Positions 33,413 to 42,430 of a stretch of DNA of 64,000 bases are shown here, piece after piece; the first letter of the stretch is position 1, and each line of letters starts with the position of its first letter. The stretch covers positions 3,100,001 to 3,164,000 of the forward strand of contig OZ244993.1 in NCBI GenBank assembly GCA_965223485.1, given 5' to 3'. The position numbers were made by a program, and so were the translations under genes. Source of the DNA: VXPQ01 sp965223485. GTDB lineage: Bacteria > Bacteroidota > Rhodothermia > Rhodothermales > VXPQ01. Under the pieces are notes generated by a model, which saw only the letters and a list, made by a program, of their open reading frames with translations, made no database searches and had not been told where the DNA came from.

Positions 33413-34762
33413 ATGTCCACCACAGAACTGCTCCTTCTGACCGCCGGCAGCATCGGAGTGCTCCTGCTCCTGGTCATCACCCTGCGCATGCAGGCTTTCA
33501 TCGCCCTGCTCGCCGTGAGTTTCGTCGCCGCCATCATCGGCGGCGTGCCTCCCTCGGCAGTTGCCGACGCCGTGACCGAGGGCATGGGCAAGACCCTCGG
33601 CTACATTGCCGTGGTGATCGGGGTGGGCACCATGCTGGGCGAGATGATTCAGGCATCGGGTGGAGCGGGCAAAATCGCCTCGACCCTCATCAGGGTGTTC
33701 GGGGAGCGTAAGGCCCAGTGGGCGCTGGCCCTGATCGGCATTATCGTCGCCACGCCTGTATTCTTCGAGGTCGGGCTTATTATTTTTATCCCCCTCGTCT
33801 ACAGTCTGGCCCGCAGGACCGGTAAATCACTGCTCTACTACGGCATCCCCCTCGTAGCGGGCATGGCTGTCGCGCATGCCTGCATTCCCCCCACCCCGGG
33901 ACCGGTGGCCGTCTCGTCGATCATCGGCGCAGACCTTGGCTGGGTCATCTTCTTCGGCATCCTCGCCGGCATACCCGCCGCGGCCATAGGCGGCGTCTTC
34001 TTCGGCAATCACATTGCAGGACGCATCCACGTGCCTGTGCCGGAAATCTTCGAGCGGAACGAAGACAACACAGAGGGGCGCAAGGCCCCCGGTTTCGCCA
34101 TGGTCGTGTCGCTCATTGCGCTTCCCCTCGTGCTTATCCTTGCAAACACGGCCGGCAAAATCTGGCTCCCGGAAGAACTGCACGTCCTCCAGGAATGGAT
34201 ATCGTTCATCGGGCATCCGTTCGCAGCGCTCACCGCGGCGCTCCTGCTTGCCTTCTACTTTCTCGGCATCCGGCTGGGATTTTCCGCGGACGAGGTGCAG
34301 CGCATCGCCACCCGGTCCATGGAACCCGTAGGCATGATCATCCTGCTGACCGGAGCCGGCGGGGTATTCGGGCACATCCTGGTCGAAACAGGGGTAGGCG
34401 AAGCACTGACCGAGATGATGGCCGCCACACAACTGCCGATCCTCCTGTTCGGCTTCCTGATCGCCGTGGTGATCCGGGTAGCGCAGGGTTCGGCCACGGT
34501 GGCCATGGTCACATCGGCGGGGCTGCTGGCGCCCATTATCCAGAACGGCAGCTTTTCGGAGCCGATGCTCGGCGCCATCACGATCGCAGTAGCCTGCGGC
34601 GCCACCGTGCTGTCGCACGTGAACGATTCGGGCTTCTGGCTCGTGAACCAGCTCATGGGCATGACCGAGGCCCAGACGCTACGCTCGTGGACCGTCATGG
34701 CAACGATCGTAGGCGTCGTGGGCCTTGCGGTCGTACTGCTCGTGGCCGGCGTGTGGCTATAA
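33413..34762 (+). CDS. GntP family gluconate/proton symporter
   Basis: Inner-membrane permease of 449 residues with about 12 helices. It matches the GntP family: GVPPSAVADAVTEGMGKTLG, GERKAQWALALIGIIVATPV, HACIPPTPGPVAVSSIIGAD and VAQGSATVAMVTSAGLLAPI. Members bring gluconate or related sugar acids in with protons. Here it may import the acid made by the glucose/sorbosone dehydrogenase of the fusion protein, an inference from context. No gluconate kinase is nearby. The ATG at 33413 is the first start that gives a full helix 1. Confidence 0.9.
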   Translation: MSTTELLLLTAGSIGVLLLLVITLRMQAFIALLAVSFVAAIIGGVPPSAVADAVTEGMGKTLGYIAVVIGVGTMLGEMIQASGGAGKIASTLIRVFGERKAQWALALIGIIVATPVFFEVGLIIFIPLVYSLARRTGKSLLYYGIPLVAGMAVAHACIPPTPGPVAVSSIIGADLGWVIFFGILAGIPAAAIGGVFFGNHIAGRIHVPVPEIFERNEDNTEGRKAPGFAMVVSLIALPLVLILANTAGKIWLPEELHVLQEWISFIGHPFAALTAALLLAFYFLGIRLGFSADEVQRIATRSMEPVGMIILLTGAGGVFGHILVETGVGEALTEMMAATQLPILLFGFLIAVVIRVAQGSATVAMVTSAGLLAPIIQNGSFSEPMLGAITIAVACGATVLSHVNDSGFWLVNQLMGMTEAQTLRSWTVMATIVGVVGLAVVLLVAGVWL

Positions 34763-34801
34763 CCATATGGCTACACGCGCCGGCGCGCAACCGGGAAGGA
34801 A

Positions 34802-36106
34802 TTAACCCGAAACGGCCATCTCGTCTTCTTCGAACGGCCGGCGGTTCAGCACCGTCTGGCCGGGCACGGCTGCCGAAAAGATCGGCACGTCGCCGAACTC
34901 CCAGGTTGCCGGCGTGAGCTGCTGGGTCGAATTCATCACATCGTCCCAAGTCACTTCCTGCCCCGTATAGGCCGCTTCGCGCACCATGATGGCCGAAATG
35001 TTGGTTTCGGCCATGCGCCGCGCCTCGTTGATCGGGCTTTCGCCGCGGATGCTCTCGATCAGGTCCGTGTGCTCCTGCACGTATGGATTAGGGTTCTCGC
35101 CATCGAACCGGAAGGCGTTCTCGCCCTTTATCCACGAGGCTGCATTGGACGTGCCCTTCGTACCGATGATGTGCTCGCCCACGAACTTCGCCGTGTTTTC
35201 CTGCTGCTTGCACATGCTCAGGATGATAGCGCCGCTCGCGTATTCGAGGTTCACCGCAAAGTGATCGAAAATGTGGCCGTACTCCGGCGAAACGCGCTGC
35301 TGCCGCCCGCCAACGCCCGACGCCTTGATCGGGTGCTCGCCCACGGCCCAGTTCGCCACGTCGATGTTGTGAATGTGCTGCTCGACCACATGGTCGCCGG
35401 AGAGATGCGTGTAGTAGAGCCAGTTGCGCACCTGATGCTCCATATCGGACCATCCCGGCTGGCGCACCACCTTCCACAAACCACCCTGATTCCAGTAGAC
35501 CTGCCCGGCCACGACCTGCCCGATCGCCCCGTCATGAATCAGGTGCATGACTTCGAGATACTGGCGCTCATGCCGCCGCTGCGTGCCCGCCACGATGGAC
35601 AGCCCCTTGCGGTCGGCTTCGTCCGCCACGTCGAAAAAGGCGCGTACGCCCACAGGATCCACACCGATGGGCTTCTCCATGAACACATGGCGCCCCTTCT
35701 CGATGGCGTAAGGTACGTGAATGGGACGAAACACCGGCGGGGTCGCAAAAATGACGACATCCACATCGCTGTCGATCACCTGCTTGTAGGCGTCCCAGCC
35801 GGAAAATTCGTGATCGGAACCGACCTGATAGGCGTCCCCAAGTTGTTCCTTGAGCTTGGCCTTGGAACTGTCCAGACGGTCTTCAAACAAATCGCCCATA
35901 GCCACCAGCGTCACGCCGGGGGCTGCATTGACCGCATTGACGGCGGCGCCGGTGCCCCGGCCCCCGCAGCCCACCAGTCCATAGCGAATCGTGTCCGAGC
36001 CGGCGGCCCATGCGAAATTCCCGCTCGGCATAAAGGCGAGGCCTGCCGCAGCGGCGGCGCTGCTCTTTACAAAATTGCGCCGCGATACCAGAGGGTTGTG
36101 CTTCAT
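34802..36106 (-). CDS. Tat-exported Gfo/Idh/MocA family oxidoreductase
   Basis: Protein of 434 residues with a twin-arginine signal (LVSRRNFVKSSAAAAAGLAF). The Rossmann motif is RYGLVGCGGRGTGAAVNAV, then FMEKPIGVDPVGVRAF and GTQRRHERQYLEVMHLIHDG, and the GDHVVEQHIHNIDVANW segment with catalytic-region histidines. It belongs to the same exported sugar dehydrogenase group as the protein at 28732-30102, but the two differ clearly. The ATG at 36106 begins the signal; 36130 is an alternative. No Shine-Dalgarno is obvious. It converges with the gluconate permease gene and follows the FGE-like gene by 73 bp. Confidence 0.9.
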   Translation of the reverse strand: MKHNPLVSRRNFVKSSAAAAAGLAFMPSGNFAWAAGSDTIRYGLVGCGGRGTGAAVNAVNAAPGVTLVAMGDLFEDRLDSSKAKLKEQLGDAYQVGSDHEFSGWDAYKQVIDSDVDVVIFATPPVFRPIHVPYAIEKGRHVFMEKPIGVDPVGVRAFFDVADEADRKGLSIVAGTQRRHERQYLEVMHLIHDGAIGQVVAGQVYWNQGGLWKVVRQPGWSDMEHQVRNWLYYTHLSGDHVVEQHIHNIDVANWAVGEHPIKASGVGGRQQRVSPEYGHIFDHFAVNLEYASGAIILSMCKQQENTAKFVGEHIIGTKGTSNAASWIKGENAFRFDGENPNPYVQEHTDLIESIRGESPINEARRMAETNISAIMVREAAYTGQEVTWDDVMNSTQQLTPATWEFGDVPIFSAAVPGQTVLNRRPFEEDEMAVSG

Positions 36107-36179
36107 CGAATCGTCTTTGTTTATGTGCATTGTGCGTTGGAGCGAGCTTGGCGGTTGGCGGCCGGGAACGGCGACGGAT

Positions 36180-36986
36180 TTACGGTTCGCGGATAACCCG
36201 GAACCCCATGAACGGCCCATCCGTGAGCCAGAAAATGCTTTTCGGTATTTGCGGATCCGTTTCCTGCCATTTCCGGGACGGGGTCTTGCGCGCTGCGCAC
36301 CCCACTTCTTCCGCCTTGTCCATGAAGGAACCGCCGCATGCCAGCGGGGCGCCCTCCGGGCCGGTACACCATTCCGCGGCATTGCCGATCATGTCCCGGA
36401 CCCCAAAAGCGTTCGGAGCAAGGCTGCCGATCGGATGCGTAGCGTCGAAGGCATTGTCCCAGTACCAGGCATGCTCATCAAGTGCATCGCTGGAGACAGG
36501 CGGCTCGCCGGCCAGGCAAGCGTATTCCCATTCCGCCTCGGTTGGCAAACGGTACGTTTTGCCGGTCCGGACGGAAAGCCAATCCGTAAACGCCTCCGCC
36601 ACCAGATACGTCATGCTGATAGCGGCGTAACCGCGATGCCCGTAGCCTCTATCCGGAGCGCCGTACGGCTTGCTCGGACGAAGTATCGCATCGTCGGCGC
36701 CGGCGTCCCCACCGGTTCCGAATGCGTACATATCGAAAATTTCCCAGGGGATTTCCGTTCCGGCAATCCAGAACGGCCCCACGGAAACCTCTTCTCCGTT
36801 CAGGGAAATGGAACCCGCCGGGACCGGGATCATATCGAGTTCGGCAGGCGCCTCGCTGAACGTCTCGACATAGGCTTCCATCGCATCGGGCGCGGAAGCG
36901 TCCGTGTCCGAGCCCACATCCTGCGCCCTTGCCGTACCCGCAAGGAGCATACACCCGCACATTGCCATGCCTGTTCGGAAAAACAT
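36180..36986 (-). CDS. Secreted FGE-sulfatase-domain protein lacking one catalytic cysteine
   Basis: Protein of 268 residues with a signal peptide (MFFRTGMAMCGCMLLAGTAR, cleavage near RAQ) and a formylglycine-generating-enzyme fold: VPAGSISLNGEEVSVGPFWI, LPTEAEWEYACLAG, FGVRDMIGNAAEWC and FMGFRVIREP. True aerobic FGE has two catalytic cysteines in a GGS-x2-C-x4-C stretch. Here the stretch reads GGSFMDKAEEVGCAARK, with only one cysteine. It is therefore probably a binding or non-FGE relative. The ATG at 36986 starts the signal peptide; 37067 is an alternative. Either start overlaps or abuts the divergent apbE gene. Confidence 0.78.
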   Translation of the reverse strand: MFFRTGMAMCGCMLLAGTARAQDVGSDTDASAPDAMEAYVETFSEAPAELDMIPVPAGSISLNGEEVSVGPFWIAGTEIPWEIFDMYAFGTGGDAGADDAILRPSKPYGAPDRGYGHRGYAAISMTYLVAEAFTDWLSVRTGKTYRLPTEAEWEYACLAGEPPVSSDALDEHAWYWDNAFDATHPIGSLAPNAFGVRDMIGNAAEWCTGPEGAPLACGGSFMDKAEEVGCAARKTPSRKWQETDPQIPKSIFWLTDGPFMGFRVIREP

Positions 36987-38025
36987 CTTGTTGCGGCGAT
37001 TTACCAAATCGTCCGGGGTCGTGGCCGCTACGGTCGTTTCCGTACTCCTTGCATCGTGCGCATTCATGCGGGAAACGAATCGGGATCCGGATCAAACATC
37101 GGATCGGAGGAGCCTCTATCGTTACGAATATACGCAGGTTCATATGGGGGTACAAGCACGGATCGTTTTGTATGCGCCGGATCAGGCGGCAGCGGAACGC
37201 GGGGCCGTGGCCGCCTTTGATCGGATCGCCGCCCTCGACGCAACCATGAGCGATTACCGCAGGGACAGCGAACTGATGCGCCTTGCGGAGCGGAGCGGCA
37301 CGGGACCGGTTCCCGTAAGCGCCGACCTGTTCCATGTCCTTCGCATGGGCGAGCGGCTGGCCCGACTGTCCGGCGGCGCCTTCGACGTTACGGCAGGGCC
37401 GCTGGTGCAGCTCTGGCGCAAGGCGCGGGACACAAGGACACTGCCCGCACCGGATACCCTCGAAACCGCGCGCGCGCGCAGCGGCTACGCTCTGCTCCGG
37501 CTCGATCCGGAAGATTCCACAGCCACACTCGCAAGCAAGGACATGCGCCTCGACCTCGGCGGCATTGCCAAGGGATTCGCCGCGGACGAAGCGCTGGCGA
37601 CCCTCCGGGCGCACGGCCTCCCGCACGCCATGATCGAATTCGGCGGAGACATTGTGGCGGGCGCTGCGCCGCCCCGCGAACGCGGCGCAGCGGACAGCCC
37701 TGAAAACGACGGGACGGGCTGGCGCATTACAGAGCCGCTCTCCGGGCGTACGTTCCATCTGGCGAACGCCGCCATATCCACCTCCGGCGACACGGTGCAG
37801 TTCGTCGTGATCGACGGGGTGCGGTACTCGCATGTCCTGGACCCGCGCACAGGTATCCCCCTGACCAGCCGCATCGCCGTCACCATCATCGCACCGGAGA
37901 GTATCCTCTCGGACGGGCTGGCGACCATGCTGTCGGTGCTCGACCCCGAAGCAGGCATGCGCCTCGTGGAGCGCACCTGGCCCGATGTACAGGTTTTCTT
38001 CGACGACGCCGGAGCACAGAAGTAA
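36967..38025 (+). CDS. apbE: FAD:protein FMN transferase, lipoprotein
   Basis: ApbE-family enzyme of 352 residues that attaches FMN to threonine of exported flavoproteins such as NQR or RNF subunits. A lipoprotein signal ends in the lipobox LLASC near residue 29. Family motifs are MGVQARIVLY, GGAFDVTAGPLVQLW, DLGGIAKGFAADEAL, IEFGGDIVAG and the divalent-metal site region HVLDPRTGIPLTS. The ATG at 36967 overlaps the divergent FGE-like start by 20 bp. In-frame TTG codons at 36988 and 36991 would avoid this. A hairpin spans its stop codon. Confidence 0.9.
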   Translation: MPVRKNILLRRFTKSSGVVAATVVSVLLASCAFMRETNRDPDQTSDRRSLYRYEYTQVHMGVQARIVLYAPDQAAAERGAVAAFDRIAALDATMSDYRRDSELMRLAERSGTGPVPVSADLFHVLRMGERLARLSGGAFDVTAGPLVQLWRKARDTRTLPAPDTLETARARSGYALLRLDPEDSTATLASKDMRLDLGGIAKGFAADEALATLRAHGLPHAMIEFGGDIVAGAAPPRERGAADSPENDGTGWRITEPLSGRTFHLANAAISTSGDTVQFVVIDGVRYSHVLDPRTGIPLTSRIAVTIIAPESILSDGLATMLSVLDPEAGMRLVERTWPDVQVFFDDAGAQK

Positions 38026-38039
38026 CTTCCCTGTGCTCC
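38011..38039. terminator. Hairpin spanning the apbE stop codon
   Basis: GGAGCACAG (38011-38019) and CTGTGCTCC (38031-38039) are exact complements around an 11-nt loop that contains the TAA. It lies between the convergent apbE and LVIVD genes and could end both transcripts. The following T-run is weak. Confidence 0.5.
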
Positions 38040-38047
38040 TTCCGCAC

Positions 38048-40105
38048 TCAGTCCGTCGTCGTTGCCAGATCCCGCACGGCATTCGCCAGCAGGTGCACCT
38101 TCGCCGCATCCCCCGCAGCGGCTGCCTGATCATCGAGCGTGTCGGACAACATCGTTAACGCCTCTTGGCGGGCCGCGCCCGATGCATTTTCGGCGGCGCC
38201 GAGTTCCTCCCGCAACGACGCGATCCGATCAGCAGAAAGCTCTTCCGAGCGTTCAAGTTGATCTACATAGGCATGGGCCAGCGCAAAGGTGGCCGGCCAT
38301 ACGAATGCAGGCTGCCCCTGCGCATTGAGATAGTCGAGTTTGACCGTCCCGGCGGCGGCGATTTCGTTTTCCGAAAGGTATTCGCTCGGCGCCAGTTCGA
38401 AAATATCCAGCCCGCGCGCAATTTCCGAGCTTACGATAACGCCGTTGTACCAGTAGACCGACCAGCTCCCGCCCATCACCATGCGATCCGGGTTTACGGG
38501 ACCCCGATCATGGTAAGCAATTTCTACAGGGTTTTCGGGATCGGTCCAGTCGAAAACGGAAATGCCGCCCTGGTACCAGGACTGCACCATGACGTCGCGC
38601 CCCGGAATCGGGACCAGCGAACCGTTGTGCGCTACACAGTTCTCCTGAGGCGTCTGCGGTTCCGGTATTTTGTAATAGCTCTTGAACTGCATCTTGCCGT
38701 CTTCGAGGGTGAAAATCGCGTTCGCCCCCCATTCCATGGGATCGGTGGCGCGGCATTTCGGCGCACCGCCCCCACCCCATTCGTCCGTGAAGAGAATGCT
38801 GCTGCCGTCGTTGCTGAACGTGGCCGAGTGCCAGTAGGCGAAATTCGAGTCGGCGACCGCATCTATCCGCTTTGGATTGACAGGGTCTGAGATGTCCAGC
38901 AGAAGCCCGTAGCCTTCGCAGGCGCCGCCGGCCAGACCGATCTCCGGATACAGCGTGATGTCGTGGCACTGCGTAGGCCCAGGCCCAGGGCCCTCTCCCT
39001 CTTCCTGATCGAGTGGCATGCCGAACCGTTCCGAGAGGATCGCGGGAAGATTCTCGCGAAGCAACGTGCTGTCGGCTGCCGTAGGAGGACCGGTTCCTTC
39101 CCGCTCTTCCACGATTTCCGAAAGAAGCATGCCGGCAAACTGCGACGGCAACACTTGCGGATGGCCCATGAATTCGATCACAAAGGCGCCCTCTGCCCGC
39201 GCCCGCTCGATGGCGGCCAGGTCCTCCGGCGCCAGACCGTGCCCCTCAGGAGCTACGAGCCCCTCGAAGAGGCGCGGCGAACTCATGATCGCGGCCTGTT
39301 CGGGATTGGCAAGAGGCACCTTGATTACCTCGATCCGGAACAATGCCGTATTCGGGTCTTCCTCCGGCGAGGCGCCGGAACAACCGGCAAGCTCCTCTTC
39401 AGGACGCACCGGGGCGGAGCCCGATACATAGACGTACACATGCTCATCGTCATCCGGGTCTTTCAGCACCGAATGCGTGTGGGAACCGCGGCACGTCTGC
39501 ACATTGGTGATGTAGTCGGGATTTTCGATATCGCTGATATCGAAGATGCGGATCCCGCGCAGGCGATCCGGACTCACCGCTTCCTCTACGCCTTCGGTCC
39601 CGCAATCGAGCCGGCCGCCAAATCCTTCGCCCGAGACGAAAAGCAGGTTTTTGTAGACGGAAACATCACTCTGGGCCGCAGGGCAGAGATAATCGATCAC
39701 AAGGTCGGGCTCGCCAGGATTCGAAATATCCCATACCTGCATGCCGTTATAGTTGCCCTGAATGGCGTAGTCGCCGGTAAAGGCCAGGTCGGAGTTGGTA
39801 ACCCCGATGAAGCCTTCCGGGGGCGGCGTCGCCGAGAGCACGCGCAGATTCCATACCGATTCTCCAGCATCGAACAACCCCGCCTTGAGACCGACACGGG
39901 AATCAGCGTATTGGGGGACTGCCGCAGATAGGTCCGACTCAGCCTGCACGGCAGGAGCAGCCGCTCCAGGATCGGCCGCTGTCATGGCAGGATTATGGGC
40001 GCACGCGGAGAGTCCGCCAAGCAGGCCTGCACAAAGCAGAATCAGCCAGAAACGGTTGGTGGCTGTCCAGGTAAGGGGGTGATAAAGAAGCGCTTTGGTG
40101 TTCAT
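38048..40105 (-). CDS. LVIVD-repeat lipoprotein
   Basis: Lipoprotein of 685 residues with the lipobox GLSAC near residue 35. The body is a beta-propeller of LVIVD repeats: LAFTGDYAIQGNYNGMQVWD, LRGIRIFDISDIENPDYITN, YGLLLDISDPVNPKRIDAVA and ISVFDWTDPENPVEIAYHD. Long insertions with cysteines separate the repeats. The C-terminal 80 residues are helical (EELSADRIASLREELGAAEN). Such proteins are exported and uncharacterised. It follows the DUF305 gene by 53 bp on the same strand, suggesting co-expression. Confidence 0.85.
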   Translation of the reverse strand: MNTKALLYHPLTWTATNRFWLILLCAGLLGGLSACAHNPAMTAADPGAAAPAVQAESDLSAAVPQYADSRVGLKAGLFDAGESVWNLRVLSATPPPEGFIGVTNSDLAFTGDYAIQGNYNGMQVWDISNPGEPDLVIDYLCPAAQSDVSVYKNLLFVSGEGFGGRLDCGTEGVEEAVSPDRLRGIRIFDISDIENPDYITNVQTCRGSHTHSVLKDPDDDEHVYVYVSGSAPVRPEEELAGCSGASPEEDPNTALFRIEVIKVPLANPEQAAIMSSPRLFEGLVAPEGHGLAPEDLAAIERARAEGAFVIEFMGHPQVLPSQFAGMLLSEIVEEREGTGPPTAADSTLLRENLPAILSERFGMPLDQEEGEGPGPGPTQCHDITLYPEIGLAGGACEGYGLLLDISDPVNPKRIDAVADSNFAYWHSATFSNDGSSILFTDEWGGGGAPKCRATDPMEWGANAIFTLEDGKMQFKSYYKIPEPQTPQENCVAHNGSLVPIPGRDVMVQSWYQGGISVFDWTDPENPVEIAYHDRGPVNPDRMVMGGSWSVYWYNGVIVSSEIARGLDIFELAPSEYLSENEIAAAGTVKLDYLNAQGQPAFVWPATFALAHAYVDQLERSEELSADRIASLREELGAAENASGAARQEALTMLSDTLDDQAAAAGDAAKVHLLANAVRDLATTTD

Positions 40106-40158
40106 AGCCCATTCTCGGGTTGAAGGAAGAAGGATTCAAACGGACAGATGTCCAGTGG

Positions 40159-40833
40159 TCAGCTATCCTCGCCGGCGCCGGGCAACTGGCCAAGCATAAG
40201 TTCCATCCGGGCGATCTCGGTAACCTGATCTACGTGAATGCCCGAAGCAAGTTTAAAAGCCGCTTCATCCAGCGCTGCCCCGTCGGTGCTGAAGAGCTCA
40301 TCAACCATACGGACCGCCCCGGCGTGGTGCTGGATCATATAGGTCAGAAAGAGCCGGTCAAACGTCGCGCCCCGGGCCGCTTCGAGTTCCTGGAGTTGCT
40401 CCTGCGTGAGCATGCCGGGCATATGCATGACGTGGTCGCCGGCGCCGTGCACCATCAGGTTTATGCCTGTGATATGCACTTCGGGCACCGGCTGGCCGCG
40501 CTCGCGGAGCCACTGCTGCATGAGGGCAATTTCGTCCTGCTGCGCATTGATGATACGGGCAGCCAGTGTCCGCACCTGCGGACTCGCGCCGTTGGAAGGC
40601 GCCAGTTCCGACATGACAAGGGCCTGCGCGTGGTGGGCGATCATGCCCGTCATGAAGTGGGTATCGGCCTCGGTGAATCTGGTGAGGGCGCTATCCAGGC
40701 GCGCCCAGTAGAGCGCTTCCAATTCGGCCGTCGAGCGTTGGTCGGCGGTTTCCGTTATCAGACCGCCCGTGCTGCCGCAGGCTGCCGTGGTAAGCATAAT
40801 CAGCAGAGCAGCGATCCGATCAAGATGCTTCAT
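40159..40833 (-). CDS. DUF305 lipoprotein
   Basis: Lipoprotein of 224 residues (lipobox TTAAC) with a four-helix DUF305 domain of the ferritin-like type. Histidine-rich motifs THFMTGMIAHHAQALVMSEL and FLTYMIQHHAGAVRMVDELF suggest metal binding, perhaps copper or iron. Family members are often next to metal-resistance genes, but none is clear here. The ATG at 40833 has AAAAGG upstream and is preferred over 40848. The LVIVD gene follows on the same strand. Confidence 0.87.
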   Translation of the reverse strand: MKHLDRIAALLIMLTTAACGSTGGLITETADQRSTAELEALYWARLDSALTRFTEADTHFMTGMIAHHAQALVMSELAPSNGASPQVRTLAARIINAQQDEIALMQQWLRERGQPVPEVHITGINLMVHGAGDHVMHMPGMLTQEQLQELEAARGATFDRLFLTYMIQHHAGAVRMVDELFSTDGAALDEAAFKLASGIHVDQVTEIARMELMLGQLPGAGEDS

Positions 40834-40949
40834 GCCTTTTTTCCACATGTGGAATGTGTCCGACAGGTTCGTTCAGATAAGCAAGATACGCAATATCTGC
40901 AACACGTCGTTCAGGCAGAGACTCTGGCGCTATCCCAAAACCATGGCGC

Positions 40950-42389
40950 CTATTGCGCCGCACGTCTTTTCGTATCAAGCAATTGCTTCAGGCGGCCCAT
41001 GGTTTCGGCATGCTCCGGGCTGTCCGCCAGATTCGCGTATTCTTGCGGGTCTTCAAGGTAATCGTACAACTCCACGCCAGCCTGGCCCTCAGTCCATTCG
41101 GTGTACCGGAAACGCGGGGTCCGGATGGTGTGCCCAAGAATTGCCTCAGTGGGCATTTCGGGACGTGTCCAGCGAGCACGGCTCAAGGCTACCGTCAGCG
41201 CGGCCTGCTTGCCGGGATGGGCAGGGTCTTCAAGAATCGGCGTCATACTCTGACCGGCCAGATGCTCCGGCAGCGGCAGGCCGCTCAACTCCACCAGAGT
41301 TGGATACAGATCGACCAGTTCTGTGAGGGCCTCTGTAGCGGCGCCGGCGTGAGGATGCTCCGGAAGAGCGACGATCAACGGAACCCGGACGGAGCCTTCA
41401 AACAGATCTCCCTTCTGCCAGAGGCCATGCTGGCCAAGGTGGTATCCGTGATCGGACACGAATACGATGATGGTATTGTCGGCCATGTCCAGGCGCTCAA
41501 GAGCGTCGAGCAGGCGTCCCACCTGCGTATCCATGAAAGAAATCGACGCATAGTAGGCCTGGATAATCTCCCGGCGCTGATCCACGGTCAGTTCGCGTTG
41601 TTTGGGGCGGTCGGCCAGCGCAGCCACCGGGATGTCATCGCGGTCTCCGGGCTCTTCCAGCACCGGGTGGATATCACTTAGAGGATACTTTTCAAAGTAG
41701 GAATGCGGCGCTACGTAGGGCGTGTGCGGCCGGTAAAAACCAACGGCCAGAAATAGCGGTTGGTCCGTCTGCGCAGCGTGATGCTCCTCAAGCAACGCTA
41801 TGGCGGCGCTGGCGCCCCGGGCGTCGGTGTGTTCGCCCTCGTCGTCGTCAAGGCTCAACCAGCTCAGGGTACCCCCGAACTGGCCCGGCGTCAGGGTATG
41901 GATCCGGTCGTGCACTTCACGATCGATACCGCGCGGGTTGACGACGTGGTCCCACGAGAGCGAATCGTCCAGACCGTCGGCGCCGATCTCCCGGGGTACG
42001 CCATAGTGAAATATCTTACCTACCCGTGCGGTATAGTAGCCGTGCCGCCTGAACCATTGGGGCAGGGTCGCGACCTCGGGAATATGTACGCGAAAGGTGT
42101 CCTGGTTCGTAAGTACGCCGGTTTGCTCGGGGTACAATCCGGTCAAAAAACTGACCCGGCTGGGGTTGCAGACCGGATACTGGCAGTACGCGCGGTCAAA
42201 GCGCATTCCCCGTGCGGCGAGGCGGTCAATATGGGGGCTCTGGACCAGATCATGGCCGTAAGCGCCCAGGTCGTTGTTGAGATCGTCTACAGCGATGAAT
42301 AAGACATTGGGGGGCTGTGCCGTTTCGTTGCATCCTGCAAGGAGCAGACAGGACAGGCCTACGAAAAATGCAAACGACCGGAGATGCAT
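40950..42389 (-). CDS. Sulfatase, iduronate-2-sulfatase-like lipoprotein
   Basis: Exported sulfatase of 479 residues with the lipobox LLLAGC near residue 20. The active-site motif C-x-P-S-R is present as CNPSRVSFLTG. The cysteine is normally turned into formylglycine. The metal site begins at LFIAVDDLNNDLGAYG, and VSDHGYHLGQHGLWQKGDLF with FEGSVRVPLIV follows, all like iduronate-2-sulfatases. It probably removes sulfate from a polysaccharide. A dedicated maturation enzyme is not evident, because the FGE-like protein at 36180 lacks a cysteine. It lies 41 bp after the acylase gene. Confidence 0.9.
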   Translation of the reverse strand: MHLRSFAFFVGLSCLLLAGCNETAQPPNVLFIAVDDLNNDLGAYGHDLVQSPHIDRLAARGMRFDRAYCQYPVCNPSRVSFLTGLYPEQTGVLTNQDTFRVHIPEVATLPQWFRRHGYYTARVGKIFHYGVPREIGADGLDDSLSWDHVVNPRGIDREVHDRIHTLTPGQFGGTLSWLSLDDDEGEHTDARGASAAIALLEEHHAAQTDQPLFLAVGFYRPHTPYVAPHSYFEKYPLSDIHPVLEEPGDRDDIPVAALADRPKQRELTVDQRREIIQAYYASISFMDTQVGRLLDALERLDMADNTIIVFVSDHGYHLGQHGLWQKGDLFEGSVRVPLIVALPEHPHAGAATEALTELVDLYPTLVELSGLPLPEHLAGQSMTPILEDPAHPGKQAALTVALSRARWTRPEMPTEAILGHTIRTPRFRYTEWTEGQAGVELYDYLEDPQEYANLADSPEHAETMGRLKQLLDTKRRAAQ

Positions 42390-42430
42390 AGGATATCTCT
42401 TGGATGAAAGACCATTGTAAAATAGCACTT

